64,000 nucleotides of DNA from Bacillus licheniformis DSM 13 = ATCC 14580. Its GTDB lineage: Bacteria; Bacillota; Bacilli; Bacillales; Bacillaceae. The notes under the pieces are model-generated. The model saw nothing but the letters and a program-made list of their open reading frames with translations. It searched no databases and had not been told where the DNA came from. Position 1 is the first letter of the stretch. The number at the start of each line of letters is the position of its first letter. Location of the stretch: positions 1,485,501-1,549,500 of the forward strand of contig NC_006270.3 of NCBI RefSeq assembly GCF_000011645.1. Direction: 5' to 3'. This document shows positions 26,166-34,317 of the stretch, one piece after another. The position numbers and the translations under genes are program-made.

Positions 26166-26384
26166 ATGAAAATAACGGTAAGACCGCGACTGTCGGAAGT
26201 AATGAACGCGAAAGGGTGGAGGCAAATTCCGTTGTCTGAAGCGTCAGGAGTTCCGCAAGGCAGCATAAGCCGGTTCGATAAGAACGAAAGGCATCTCGAT
26301 TGGCACGTTTTTGCCCTTGCGCGAACACTCGGCGTAGGTGTCGAGGAGTTATTCGAGGTGAAGATCGAAGACGCTGACGAATAG
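26166..26384 (+). CDS. Xre-family regulator (Cro/CI-like)
   Basis: This 72-residue protein consists of a helix-turn-helix domain (LSEASGVPQGSISRFDKNER, residues about 24-43) and an acidic tail. Its rightward promoter faces that of the leftward ligase operon, a Cro/CI-type arrangement. Pieces of a related gene's 3' end remain at 61792-61831. Whether it or the protein at 54389 keeps lysogeny is not clear from sequence. Confidence 0.8.
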   Translation: MKITVRPRLSEVMNAKGWRQIPLSEASGVPQGSISRFDKNERHLDWHVFALARTLGVGVEELFEVKIEDADE

Positions 26385-26951
26385 GTTGGCGTCTATTTCT
26401 TCGTGTTGGTATCGTATATTTATACGTTTATATGAATGATAATGCGGACAATCTAGCGGTGAGATGTCGGATGATTATCGTTAAATTCTCAATTAGAATA
26501 ACGTAATTGATAATGAACACGATCTTATTCGCACAAATCGGCTAAAAACACGACTTTATTCGCACAACCGAAAACAGGGTTCGTGCTTAAAGCCGCAAGG
26601 GATACAGCGTTTTTCAGTCCGCAATCACTTCTTAGTCTTCTGAATCCGAAGACTAGCGGGAACTACGTTTCACTCCGTCCCGCAGAAACGCAATCATGTA
26701 TATTGTATAAATAATTATATCGCGATAAAGGCCTTAATAATATCCGCGGACACGGAGGAGCGTAAGCGACGGAGTGGACGCTAGGGTTTAAAACTTACGA
26801 AAATATTCCGTTACTATATCAACTTTTACATGCGTAGCTGTCTATACGTTATGAGAAGGACGCTACAACTACGGAATAACAACAGGCACTAGCCGCACAC
26901 TTGGCGTCCTTTTAGTACATATTGCGGCGATATAAACGGAGGTGTTCTCGT
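26385..26951. other. 567-bp non-coding stretch with hairpins and short repeats
   Basis: I see no convincing gene. It contains two copies of CACGA(T/C)TTATTCGCACAA (about 26519 and 26551). Two adjacent hairpins follow: TAGTCTTC/GAAGACTA, then GCGGGA/TCCCGC (about 26634-26684). A GGACGC/GCGTCC stem with TTTT closes at about 26914. A structured RNA or an origin-type region is possible. Confidence 0.4.
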
Positions 26952-27149
26952 ATGAAATACGCAGTCTTCAGCGACTATTGCGACGCAGGCCAAGCGATCT
27001 ACGACAATTACGAAGATGCTCTCGCTGATTTCGAAGAACGGACCACTAACAAATCCTATAACGGTGTTGATGCGTACATTTGCGGAGTTATTGACTACTA
27101 CAAAGCGGAAGAGCGTAACGATTTTCACGCACAAATCACACGAAATTAG
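26952..27149 (+). CDS. Small phage protein of unknown function
   Basis: 65 residues, acidic (MKYAVFSDYCDAG...). ATG 26952 is preceded by ACGGAGGTG. The end of the gene forms one arm of a 14-bp inverted repeat. No family is recognised. Confidence 0.6.
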   Translation: MKYAVFSDYCDAGQAIYDNYEDALADFEERTTNKSYNGVDAYICGVIDYYKAEERNDFHAQITRN

Positions 27150-27212
27150 ACGTTTTAGTATTCTCCGAGGGTATTCGGTAGGGTGACGGTTAGAAGCGCT
27201 AATTTCGTGTGA
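27136..27212. repeat. 14-bp perfect inverted repeat
   Basis: TCACACGAAATTAG (27136-27149) and CTAATTTCGTGTGA (27199-27212), separated by 49 bases. It spans the stop of one gene and the gap before the next. Confidence 0.7.
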
Positions 27213-27234
27213 ATTCGAAGGGAGGGACGTAAGG

Positions 27235-27522
27235 GTGGCGAAATACAAGAAAAAGCCGGTTGTAGTTGAGGCGTTTAAATATGGCGCACCATGGCCGGAT
27301 TGGTTCCACGACAAAGTAACGAGTAATGACGTTATTACACATGCGGCGTATGAAAGCGGAAGCCCGTTTGAACGAAATACCGGTCTTTGGTGCGAAATTA
27401 AAACGCTAGAAGGCGTTATGATCGCTAAAGAAGGCGACTATATTATTCGCGGAGTAGAAGGCGAGCTGTACCCGTGTAAACCGGATATTTTCGAAAAGAC
27501 TTACGAAAGAGTTGACGAATAA
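27235..27522 (+). CDS. Phage protein with PGDYG-like motif
   Basis: 95 residues opening KYKKKPVVVEAFKYG and containing KEGDYIIRGVEGELYPCKPDIFEKTYE, a pattern common to many Firmicute phage proteins (PGDYG family). The function is unknown. GTG start after GGGAGGGACGTAAGG. Confidence 0.75.
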   Translation: MAKYKKKPVVVEAFKYGAPWPDWFHDKVTSNDVITHAAYESGSPFERNTGLWCEIKTLEGVMIAKEGDYIIRGVEGELYPCKPDIFEKTYERVDE

Positions 27523-27536
27523 AACGCAATCAGAAC

Positions 27537-27566
27537 GAGGGCGATCCGAATAGGGGTCGCTCTTTT
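27537..27566 (+). terminator. Terminator after the PGDYG-like gene
   Basis: GAGGGCGATCC-GAAT-AGGGGTCGCTC hairpin followed by five T. Confidence 0.75.
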
Positions 27567-27651
27567 TGTGCTTGCGATAAATAAGCCGGAGCGCCTCTCA
27601 ACGATGCGGACCCAGCCCGGTGGATAATAAACGAAAAAGGAGACGATGTGA

Positions 27652-27912
27652 ATGGCGGAATCAAAGCGCGAATCAATCGGCAAAATTAAAATCGACTTGG
27701 ATGTGTCCGACGCGATAACCGGACTCAAGGCGGTCCAACGCGAGGCAAAGGCGGCGACTAAGGCGTTGGCTGAATTGCGGGAAGAACAGGCGAAGGGTCA
27801 TCTAGCAGGGCGGTTATATATCGGCGAGGAGTATATTGCGCCTCCGGTCTATGTCGACGGTAAGAAGATCGAAGAGGCTAGTACGAAAATCTTCCGGAAG
27901 GGGGAGCGCTGA
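27652..27912 (+). CDS. Small phage protein, coiled-coil-like
   Basis: 86 residues. The middle (AVQREAKAATKALAELREEQ) is a likely coiled coil, and the opening resembles the start of a tape-measure-type protein, but it lies in the early region. Its TGA overlaps the next ATG. The function is unknown. Confidence 0.6.
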   Translation: MAESKRESIGKIKIDLDVSDAITGLKAVQREAKAATKALAELREEQAKGHLAGRLYIGEEYIAPPVYVDGKKIEEASTKIFRKGER

Positions 27913-28286
27913 TGTGCGGTAAAATAACCGTTAAACTTACCGCAGGCGATGAATACGACGAACAGCTCGATCAATTGCGCCAAGCCTTTTTCGCTCTGTC
28001 CGACGGCCCTGAACAAGAAGAGTGGCGACTCGCTCTCGTTGTAGGAAGGACCGTTAGCGAAGCCAAAACGATATGGAAACGGGTGAAAACGAACTATCCG
28101 AGCTATAAGTACACGCAATTTGTATCGCGTAATCCTTACGTACTGGACGGTATAAACCCGGAATACGTTGCGCTATTTATGCTGCCAGGTTGCGCAGATA
28201 ATCCGATTGTAAACGATCCAATGTTTCGGTGGGTTATCGATAATGCATACGAAGTTACTTGCGTTGAGGAGGGCGATGGTGTATGA
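27912..28286 (+). CDS. Hypothetical early phage protein
   Basis: 124 residues, coupled by overlap to both neighbours (GATG upstream, ATGA downstream). It contains LVVGRTVSEAKTIWKRV and two cysteines. I do not recognise a family. Confidence 0.6.
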   Translation: MCGKITVKLTAGDEYDEQLDQLRQAFFALSDGPEQEEWRLALVVGRTVSEAKTIWKRVKTNYPSYKYTQFVSRNPYVLDGINPEYVALFMLPGCADNPIVNDPMFRWVIDNAYEVTCVEEGDGV

Positions 28287-28501
28287 GGGTACGCGTTTAT
28301 AAGATTGAGCATTTAATGGCCGATAATATTTTCGCTGATGGCTCTTTATTAACGTCGTTTTCTATCGGAATGCGGGCCGAAGCTACCGTCGAATTTGAGT
28401 CTGGAAATCGTTTAGAAGCCGTGTTCGAGTTTCCGGAGGCTGATACTCTTTCATTCGTTGAGGCCGAGCGATTGATTCGGAAGGAGTTGAGCGCGGAGTG
28501 A
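28283..28501 (+). CDS. Hypothetical early phage protein
   Basis: 72 residues, acidic, overlapping its neighbours by 4 bases on each side. No family recognised; the packed operon supports expression. Confidence 0.55.
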   Translation: MRVRVYKIEHLMADNIFADGSLLTSFSIGMRAEATVEFESGNRLEAVFEFPEADTLSFVEAERLIRKELSAE

Positions 28502-28713
28502 GTCGTCTGTCGTTAAACAAAACTCAATACGATACGTTTCGAATATGGCTACGTGACAGTGGCTATGCTCCGGAACATTTACGACAGGCGGACAACGCAG
28601 AGATGCGGCGAGTCATACGGCAGATGGATTATTGGTACGATGGCTTTCGGATAGGGAGCGAACGGCGCCGTATTATTGCCGGTTTGTATGCGATGCGTAA
28701 TCGCGACTTTTAA
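28498..28713 (+). CDS. Hypothetical early phage protein
   Basis: 71 residues from GTG 28498, basic, with LNKTQYDTFRIWLRDSGY. No family recognised. Confidence 0.5.
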   Translation: MSRLSLNKTQYDTFRIWLRDSGYAPEHLRQADNAEMRRVIRQMDYWYDGFRIGSERRRIIAGLYAMRNRDF

Positions 28714-28733
28714 TTAAACGGGAGGTATGTTAA

Positions 28734-28922
28734 GTGAACGGATTATTTTACTGCTACTCAACAACGCTGATGCACTTCTTAAAGGCGAATGGCCGCCGCT
28801 ATAAATTTACGAAGCTGCATCCGCGAACTAATAACCGGATGTGGGTATTCGAAAGAGACGCCGACTTTGGCGCTTTGCTTGACGAATACGACGCCCGAAA
28901 GGCGAATGCGAAGGCGCAGTGA
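28734..28922 (+). CDS. DUF5659-like phage protein
   Basis: 62 residues. The pattern CYSTTLMHFLKANGRRYKF...RMWVFERDADF matches the small DUF5659 proteins of Firmicute phages and plasmids. Function unknown. GTG start after GGGAGG. Confidence 0.65.
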   Translation: MNGLFYCYSTTLMHFLKANGRRYKFTKLHPRTNNRMWVFERDADFGALLDEYDARKANAKAQ

Positions 28923-28959
28923 GTAGCGCGATTAGTTAACGAAAGGAAGTCGATAGTCA

Positions 28960-29406
28960 ATGCGAGGCCAATTCGAGCATTTGGCGCGGGAGGCGCTACA
29001 ACGGAAAGCTTACGCGATGCAGAAAGAAAGTGAACTAACCGGCAACGCACCGATACCACACGACTTATGGCGGCGGTTGGTTCCTATCGCGAGAGAATAC
29101 GAGAAAGGTAACGGAGCCATGGCGCAATTGTATACGTACCTTCTGGCGCACGTGAACGGGCAGGCCGAGAACGAACGGTATATGAGCGCGTTCCCTTCGG
29201 TGGATAAGATCGCCGAGGATACGGGAATAGGGCGCAACAGGATAGCGCGGTTGGCTAACGTGTTGGAGGCGGTAGGACTACTGAAGACAGCGTATGACTA
29301 TGCGTCGAATAAGCGCGAGAAGTTGTATTATCCGCAATATTATAGCGGGCTAAGTGATGCAGAGATAAGGCGGAGGCTGGACGTTATATACGGTCAATCA
29401 CCGTAG
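28960..29406 (+). CDS. Winged-helix DNA-binding protein, possible replication initiator
   Basis: 148 residues. The second half has a winged-helix pattern FPSVDKIAEDTGIGRNRIARLANVLEAVGLL. Its stop codon lies inside the first of three regularly spaced 14-bp repeats, so it may bind the repeats next to its own gene, as replication initiators or autoregulators do. ATG 28960 follows GAAAGGAAG. The replication role is inferred. Confidence 0.6.
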   Translation: MRGQFEHLAREALQRKAYAMQKESELTGNAPIPHDLWRRLVPIAREYEKGNGAMAQLYTYLLAHVNGQAENERYMSAFPSVDKIAEDTGIGRNRIARLANVLEAVGLLKTAYDYASNKREKLYYPQYYSGLSDAEIRRRLDVIYGQSP

Positions 29407-29661
29407 AGTGACTTACGTTAATCACTGTAGAGTGATTTACCTAAATCACCGTAGAGTGACGGTAATAATAACAAACGCAATAATAACGAACTAATAATAA
29501 CAAACAAATAATAGCGCCTCTATTCGCTAACGCTCATACGATACGCAGATATTAGTAATCTATTAAATACCTTATCGCGATAAAGAACTTATATAAAAGA
29601 TAAAGACAAAGTGCAACGATATTGGTGGGGAGCGCCAGATTGGTTAGTCACTCTACAGTGA
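29398..29661. repeat. Iteron-like repeats with AT-rich spacer (possible origin)
   Basis: TCACYGTAGAGTGA at 29398, 29422 and 29446 (spacing exactly 24 bases) and an inverted copy TCACTCTACAGTGA at 29648. The unit is nearly palindromic. The DNA between (about 29460-29640) is very AT-rich with many AATAATAA runs. There is no gene in 29407-29695. Confidence 0.6.
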
Positions 29662-29695
29662 TTGACGCTTTAGTATATGAAAGGGGTGGGAGTGT

Positions 29696-30310
29696 ATGGA
29701 GTATAGATTAAACCTGGCTAAGTTTAGTATCTTAGAAACACTCGAGAAGGCGGCAGTTGACCGTGAGTTGGTTTACGTTAGAGCCGGACAAAGGTGTTTA
29801 GGAAAGACCACCGCGCTTATTGAGTTTGCTCGTAAGCATGACTGCGAAATCATGGTTCACCGCAACATGTTGGGCTACTACAAAACAGAGCATCCAGATG
29901 TTAAGGTTAGATCTCATCTAAGCGAGAAGTGGGTTACTCCGAGTGATAGGTTTGTGTGCGATGAAGGTGTACCTCAGGATGCAATCGACGAATTGAAACG
30001 AGGCGGCAACCTTATCACCGGATTCGTAAGAGTGAAGGATTCTTTTAGGGACGGATTGTATGACCAATTAATACGTGAGAATACACCGAACTTACTAACG
30101 ATAGAACTCACGGATGAACAATCGATACCACGCGTCATATACAAAGGCGAAGAAATTACCGGTCGTATTGCGGTAGACTTCGAGTGGCGTACTAAAGACG
30201 CAGACCAATGCGGCTCTACTTATTACCGTATCAAACACACTAAGGATAGCACAGGCGCTCCGGTTGTAGAGACGAAGGAACTTGCGGTAGGCGAACGAGC
30301 TTATGAATAG
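29696..30310 (+). CDS. P-loop protein of unknown function
   Basis: 204 residues with a Walker A-like motif GQRCLGKTTALIEFA near residue 31 and a possible Walker B (SDRFVCDEG) near residue 83. The C-terminal half is beta-rich. It lies directly after the iteron-like repeats. An ATPase role in phage DNA metabolism is possible, but I do not recognise the family. Confidence 0.6.
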   Translation: MEYRLNLAKFSILETLEKAAVDRELVYVRAGQRCLGKTTALIEFARKHDCEIMVHRNMLGYYKTEHPDVKVRSHLSEKWVTPSDRFVCDEGVPQDAIDELKRGGNLITGFVRVKDSFRDGLYDQLIRENTPNLLTIELTDEQSIPRVIYKGEEITGRIAVDFEWRTKDADQCGSTYYRIKHTKDSTGAPVVETKELAVGERAYE

Positions 30311-30473
30311 AGAACGTAAGCAGCGTTATAGATACCTACGAGAGCAACGAAAGGAACGCGACTATGAGCTTGGATTTATACAACTGGCAGGCCGTCCGTT
30401 CTGTAAGCCTAGATTAATACGACTGGGTCCAGCGTTAACCTTAACGCGATTCATGGCGGGTGCAAGGCGATGA
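30303..30473 (+). CDS. Very basic small phage protein
   Basis: 56 residues (MNRERKQRYRYLREQ...), strongly basic, overlapping the genes on both sides (8 and 4 bases). Such genes are common just before the phage HNH gene. Function unknown. Confidence 0.6.
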   Translation: MNRERKQRYRYLREQRKERDYELGFIQLAGRPFCKPRLIRLGPALTLTRFMAGARR

Positions 30474-30808
30474 GTAACTACTATGACAAACATAAGCGCG
30501 ATCCCGAAGCACGTGCTTTCTATAAGTCTACAGCCTGGGCTAAGTGCCGAGCCTTAGTGCTCAAGCGCGACCATCACCTGTGTCAAGACTGTCTCGCAAA
30601 TAAAACGATCACTAAAGCAGAGACTGTACACCACATAAAGGAGCTGCGAGAATACCCTGAATTAGCTTTAGATGCATCAAATTTGGTCAGCCTTTGCAAT
30701 TCCTGCCACAACAAACGCCATCCGGAGAAGGGGCAGAAAAGTGCCAAAACAGAGAAGAAACAGAGAAAAATCAGGGTTGTAAAGACAGAGGCTAACCCCG
30801 AATTATAG
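30470..30808 (+). CDS. HNH endonuclease beside the terminase
   Basis: 112 residues with CQDC, the HHIKEL catalytic histidines, NLVSLCNSCHNKRH and a basic tail: a zinc-bound HNH (beta-beta-alpha metal) nuclease. In HK97-type phages such a protein encoded next to the terminase is needed for DNA cutting during packaging. Its position directly before terS fits that. Confidence 0.9.
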   Translation: MSNYYDKHKRDPEARAFYKSTAWAKCRALVLKRDHHLCQDCLANKTITKAETVHHIKELREYPELALDASNLVSLCNSCHNKRHPEKGQKSAKTEKKQRKIRVVKTEANPEL

Positions 30809-30927
30809 CCCCCTCCCCTCTGGACTAAAAAACAAAAATACAAGGGACCGGCGGGCCCCCTTCGCTTGTTGCGCGACCAGAAATTTTACATTAAAGGGGG
30901 GTCTCCCCGAATGAAAGGAGTGTTTTA
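30809..30927. other. Candidate cos region
   Basis: This 119-base non-coding gap between HNH and terS is unusually GC-rich for the prophage. It has GGGACCGGCGGGCCCCC near 30844-30860 and AAGGGGGGTCTCCCC near 30894. Gaps here often hold the packaging site. The cut position cannot be read from sequence alone. Confidence 0.4.
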
Positions 30928-31251
30928 ATGGCGGTACCGACAGCGAAAAAAATCCGGGAATACCTCGGAGACAGGTATAAAGAATCGGATGAAGAACTGA
31001 TCGAACTCTACGTTGACACTCATAAGTTTTACCGCCGACTAAAAAAGGAAGTAGCCGAGAACCCTTTAATGATGCGGCATACGAACAAAGCAGGCGCGGA
31101 GAACCTTGTCAAAAATCCGTTAGCGATTGAGCTTACGAAGACGGTGACGACGTTAAACAATCTTCTGAAATCGCTCGATCTTACGCCGGCTCAAAGAAAA
31201 GAATTAAACGCGGGCGGTGAAGAAAATGACGACGGTTTCGATCAGCTCTAA
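30928..31251 (+). CDS. terS: Terminase small subunit, P27 family
   Basis: 107 residues ending in NPLAIELTKTVTTLNNLLKS and LDLTPAQRK, the P27-family C-terminal signature. It binds the packaging site and delivers DNA to the large subunit. Its end overlaps the terL start. Confidence 0.88.
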   Translation: MAVPTAKKIREYLGDRYKESDEELIELYVDTHKFYRRLKKEVAENPLMMRHTNKAGAENLVKNPLAIELTKTVTTLNNLLKSLDLTPAQRKELNAGGEENDDGFDQL

Positions 31252-33007
31252 CCCGACAGACATCGAAAAATGGTATAAAAACTGGCTAAAAACGCAAAAA
31301 ATAGCCGGATTTATACGCGAAAAACCGGCGGAAAAGTTGCTTACAACATGGTATGCGGAAAAAGTAGTCTCCGGGGAGATAATCGCAAGTAAGAAAAATA
31401 TTCTCGCTTGTAAACGACATCTTCGCGATTTAAAACGCGCAGGAACAGACGAATTTCCATACGTTTTTAACGAAGAAAAAGGGCATCGCCCCATACAGTT
31501 TATCGAGAAGTTTTGTAAACCGTCTCAAGGACAATACAACAGTTTGACGCTTCAACCGTGGCAACATTTTGTGATCGGATCACTGTACGGTTGGGTTCAT
31601 CGCGATACCGGCCTTCGGAGATTCCGTGAAGGCCTTGTTTTTGTTGCGCGGAAGAACGGAAAAACAACGAAAATCAGCGGTTTAGCCAATTTTGCGATAA
31701 CAAAGGACGACGAACCGGGCGCTCGGGCCTACGTCTTAGCAAACTCGAAGCAACAAGCGGGTGTTTTATTCGAGGAAAGTCGTGCAATGGTTCAGAAGTC
31801 GCCGGTACTTCGGAAGCGTCTGCGCGAGAATCAAAAAGGCATCTACCATGACGCGTCCATGAGTCAGATCGAGGCACGGGCGTCTGATAGCGAAAAGTTA
31901 GACGGTTTGAATACGCACCTCGGCATATTCGATGAGATACACGAATTCAAAGATTCAAAATTGATCAGCGTAATCAAGAACTCAAGGGCAGCTCGACGGC
32001 AGCCGTTGATCATCTACATCACGACGGCCGGCTATCAACTCGACGGGCCTCTCGTCGAATATTACGAAATTGCTTCCGATGTTTTGGACGGATCTAACGT
32101 TCAGGAGCGGAATTTTTACTTTATGGCCGAATTAGACGACATTTCTGAGGTGGAAAACCCGGAAATGTGGATCAAAGCGAACCCTAACATTGGGGTAACG
32201 ATGGATATTCCGTCAATGATTCAGGACTTCAATGCGGACCGTCACGTCCCTCGTGAATACAACGACTGGCTGGTCAAACGGTTTAATATCTTCGTGGATA
32301 ACGGAGAGGAAAGCTTCATAGACTTCGAAGTCATCAAGAGCAATAACGGACATGTCGATCCGGAATCGTTGCGTGGTATGAGATGCATTGGCGGCTTCGA
32401 CTTATCACAAACGGAAGACTTTACAAGCGCGTGTCTGGAGTTTTTGCTGCCGGATAATCGCGTTTTTGTTATGTCTCATTCGTGGGTACCGGCGGCAAAA
32501 GTACAAAAAGATAACGAAAAAATCGACTACCGTGGGTTTGAAGCCGACGGTTTTTTGACGATTATACCCGGAAATTACGTTCAGTACGAGTACGTTTACG
32601 ACTGGTTCGTTGAAATGTCGCGTAAATATCAGATCGATAAGATCACGTTTGACCCAGCGAATGCGATGCGATTGGTTCACGATCTTCAAAACTACGGATT
32701 TCAAACCGAAGTTGTGCGACAAGGGTACATTACTCTGAGTGACCCGTTAAAGCATATCAAAGAATTATTGCTTGACGGAAACGTCGTTTACAACGAAAAC
32801 AAGCTTTTCACATGGTATCTAAACAACGTCAAGCTCGTCGAAGATCGGAACGGTAACTGGTTGCCGACTAAACAAACGAGGTACCGGAAAATCGATGGCT
32901 TTGCGGCTTTTCTGAACGCACATACACAGGTTTATCTCGATATGACGAAGCCGGTTGAGGGCGGAAGCGTCGGATTTATCTCAATTAGCGATCTATTAAA
33001 CGGTTAG
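31226..33007 (+). CDS. terL: Terminase large subunit
   Basis: About 593 residues. The ATPase has Walker A VARKNGKTTKISG near residue 140 and Walker B GIFDEIHEF near 232; the nuclease domain begins GGFDLSQTEDFTS near 391 and has a later aspartate in ITFDPANA. It powers DNA packaging at the portal. I start at ATG 31226; GTG 31217 in frame is an alternative. Confidence 0.95.
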   Translation: MTTVSISSNPTDIEKWYKNWLKTQKIAGFIREKPAEKLLTTWYAEKVVSGEIIASKKNILACKRHLRDLKRAGTDEFPYVFNEEKGHRPIQFIEKFCKPSQGQYNSLTLQPWQHFVIGSLYGWVHRDTGLRRFREGLVFVARKNGKTTKISGLANFAITKDDEPGARAYVLANSKQQAGVLFEESRAMVQKSPVLRKRLRENQKGIYHDASMSQIEARASDSEKLDGLNTHLGIFDEIHEFKDSKLISVIKNSRAARRQPLIIYITTAGYQLDGPLVEYYEIASDVLDGSNVQERNFYFMAELDDISEVENPEMWIKANPNIGVTMDIPSMIQDFNADRHVPREYNDWLVKRFNIFVDNGEESFIDFEVIKSNNGHVDPESLRGMRCIGGFDLSQTEDFTSACLEFLLPDNRVFVMSHSWVPAAKVQKDNEKIDYRGFEADGFLTIIPGNYVQYEYVYDWFVEMSRKYQIDKITFDPANAMRLVHDLQNYGFQTEVVRQGYITLSDPLKHIKELLLDGNVVYNENKLFTWYLNNVKLVEDRNGNWLPTKQTRYRKIDGFAAFLNAHTQVYLDMTKPVEGGSVGFISISDLLNG

Positions 33008-33018
33008 GAGGTGAGAAA

Positions 33019-34317
33019 TTGGGCTTTTGGAGCAATGTTCGGAACTTTTTTCGCAAGCCATCCGATGTCAAGGCAGAAACGAGAAGGGATCTAACACACT
33101 GGTATATTCCTCGAGCTACTATTCTAGGAAATTACGGAGAACATGCGCTGGCTGACAACGAAACAGTTTTCTCGGCTGTGTCGCGATTATCAAACACGAT
33201 GTCAAGCCTACCGATCAAGGCGTATAAAAATTATCAACCGATTGAGTCTCAGGCTTCCGAGCTTCTGACATACGCGCCGAATCATAACATGACATCCGGG
33301 CAATTTATCGGCCTTTTGGAGACGCATCGGGCCGTATATGGCAATGCTTACGCAATAAAACGGTACGGAATGCGTTATGAAGTCGTTGGATTAGAGGTTT
33401 TGGATCCTTCGAGAGTGCAGCCGGTGATTGAAGAGACTACTCGGGATCTTTGGTACGAGATTTTAGGAGACAACGGAAATTATTTCGTTCACAACATGGA
33501 CATGATTCACGTTAAAAATACGTCGGTAGACGGTCTAAAAGGAATCTCACCGCTAAAGGTTCTGCGGAACGCCCTCGACTTTGATCGAGATGTCCGGCTT
33601 TTCAGTCTAGAACAAATGGATGGAGCAAAGATATCATTCATTTTGGAATTAGCGAACCAACTCGACGATACGCGCAAAGAAAAGATGTTAGAGAACTTTA
33701 AAAGTTTCTATAAAGACAACGGCGGCCTCTTAATTCAGGAACCAGGGGTAAAAATCCGCGAATTAAAGAAGGAATTCATCGATACAAAGGCGTTTGAGGT
33801 CGAAAAAGTGACACGTTCAAGAGTCGCGCAGGCCTTTAATATTCCGTTGTACATGCTTGGCGAGACACAGGGCAGCGTCTCCAATATGGAGCAACTTTAT
33901 ATCGATTATGTACAAGGAACGCTAATGCCTATCGCAACTCAGTACGAAAAAGAATTCAACCGGAAGCTGCTGACTGAAAAGGAGCGCAAGTCCGGTTATT
34001 ATTTTAAGTTTAGTATGAACGCGTTATTGCGCGGAGACATGCAGACCCGCGGTAATTTCTATCAACAAGGCATCCGGAGCGGCTGGTTTAAGCCGAATGA
34101 GGTGCGTGCATGGGAGGATTTGCCGCCAGAAGAGGGCGGAGACACGCTTTATTTAAGCAAAGATTTATTTCCAATCGACCAGGTTGCGCAACAGAAAATC
34201 ACATCGGCTGATGCCCCGACGCCTCCATCGTTAGAAATTAACGAAGATGATAACGAGGACTCGAAAGGAGGTGAGGACGATAAAGAAGTTCTGGGAAATC
34301 AAAGCGGCGAAGAATGA
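33019..34317 (+). CDS. Portal protein, HK97 type
   Basis: 432 residues from TTG 33019, preceded by GGAGGTGAG. The sequence (MGFWSNVRNFF..., FVHNMDMIHVKN, QAFNIPLYMLGE) fits the HK97 gp3-like portal family. It forms the ring through which DNA enters. The acidic C-terminal tail overlaps the protease gene. Confidence 0.93.
   Translation: MGFWSNVRNFFRKPSDVKAETRRDLTHWYIPRATILGNYGEHALADNETVFSAVSRLSNTMSSLPIKAYKNYQPIESQASELLTYAPNHNMTSGQFIGLLETHRAVYGNAYAIKRYGMRYEVVGLEVLDPSRVQPVIEETTRDLWYEILGDNGNYFVHNMDMIHVKNTSVDGLKGISPLKVLRNALDFDRDVRLFSLEQMDGAKISFILELANQLDDTRKEKMLENFKSFYKDNGGLLIQEPGVKIRELKKEFIDTKAFEVEKVTRSRVAQAFNIPLYMLGETQGSVSNMEQLYIDYVQGTLMPIATQYEKEFNRKLLTEKERKSGYYFKFSMNALLRGDMQTRGNFYQQGIRSGWFKPNEVRAWEDLPPEEGGDTLYLSKDLFPIDQVAQQKITSADAPTPPSLEINEDDNEDSKGGEDDKEVLGNQSGEE

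Noticed and set aside
29398..29459. Short regular repeats as a CRISPR array
   Set aside because: Units are 14 bp with 10-bp gaps, there are only three, the gaps do not look like spacers, and no cas genes are present.
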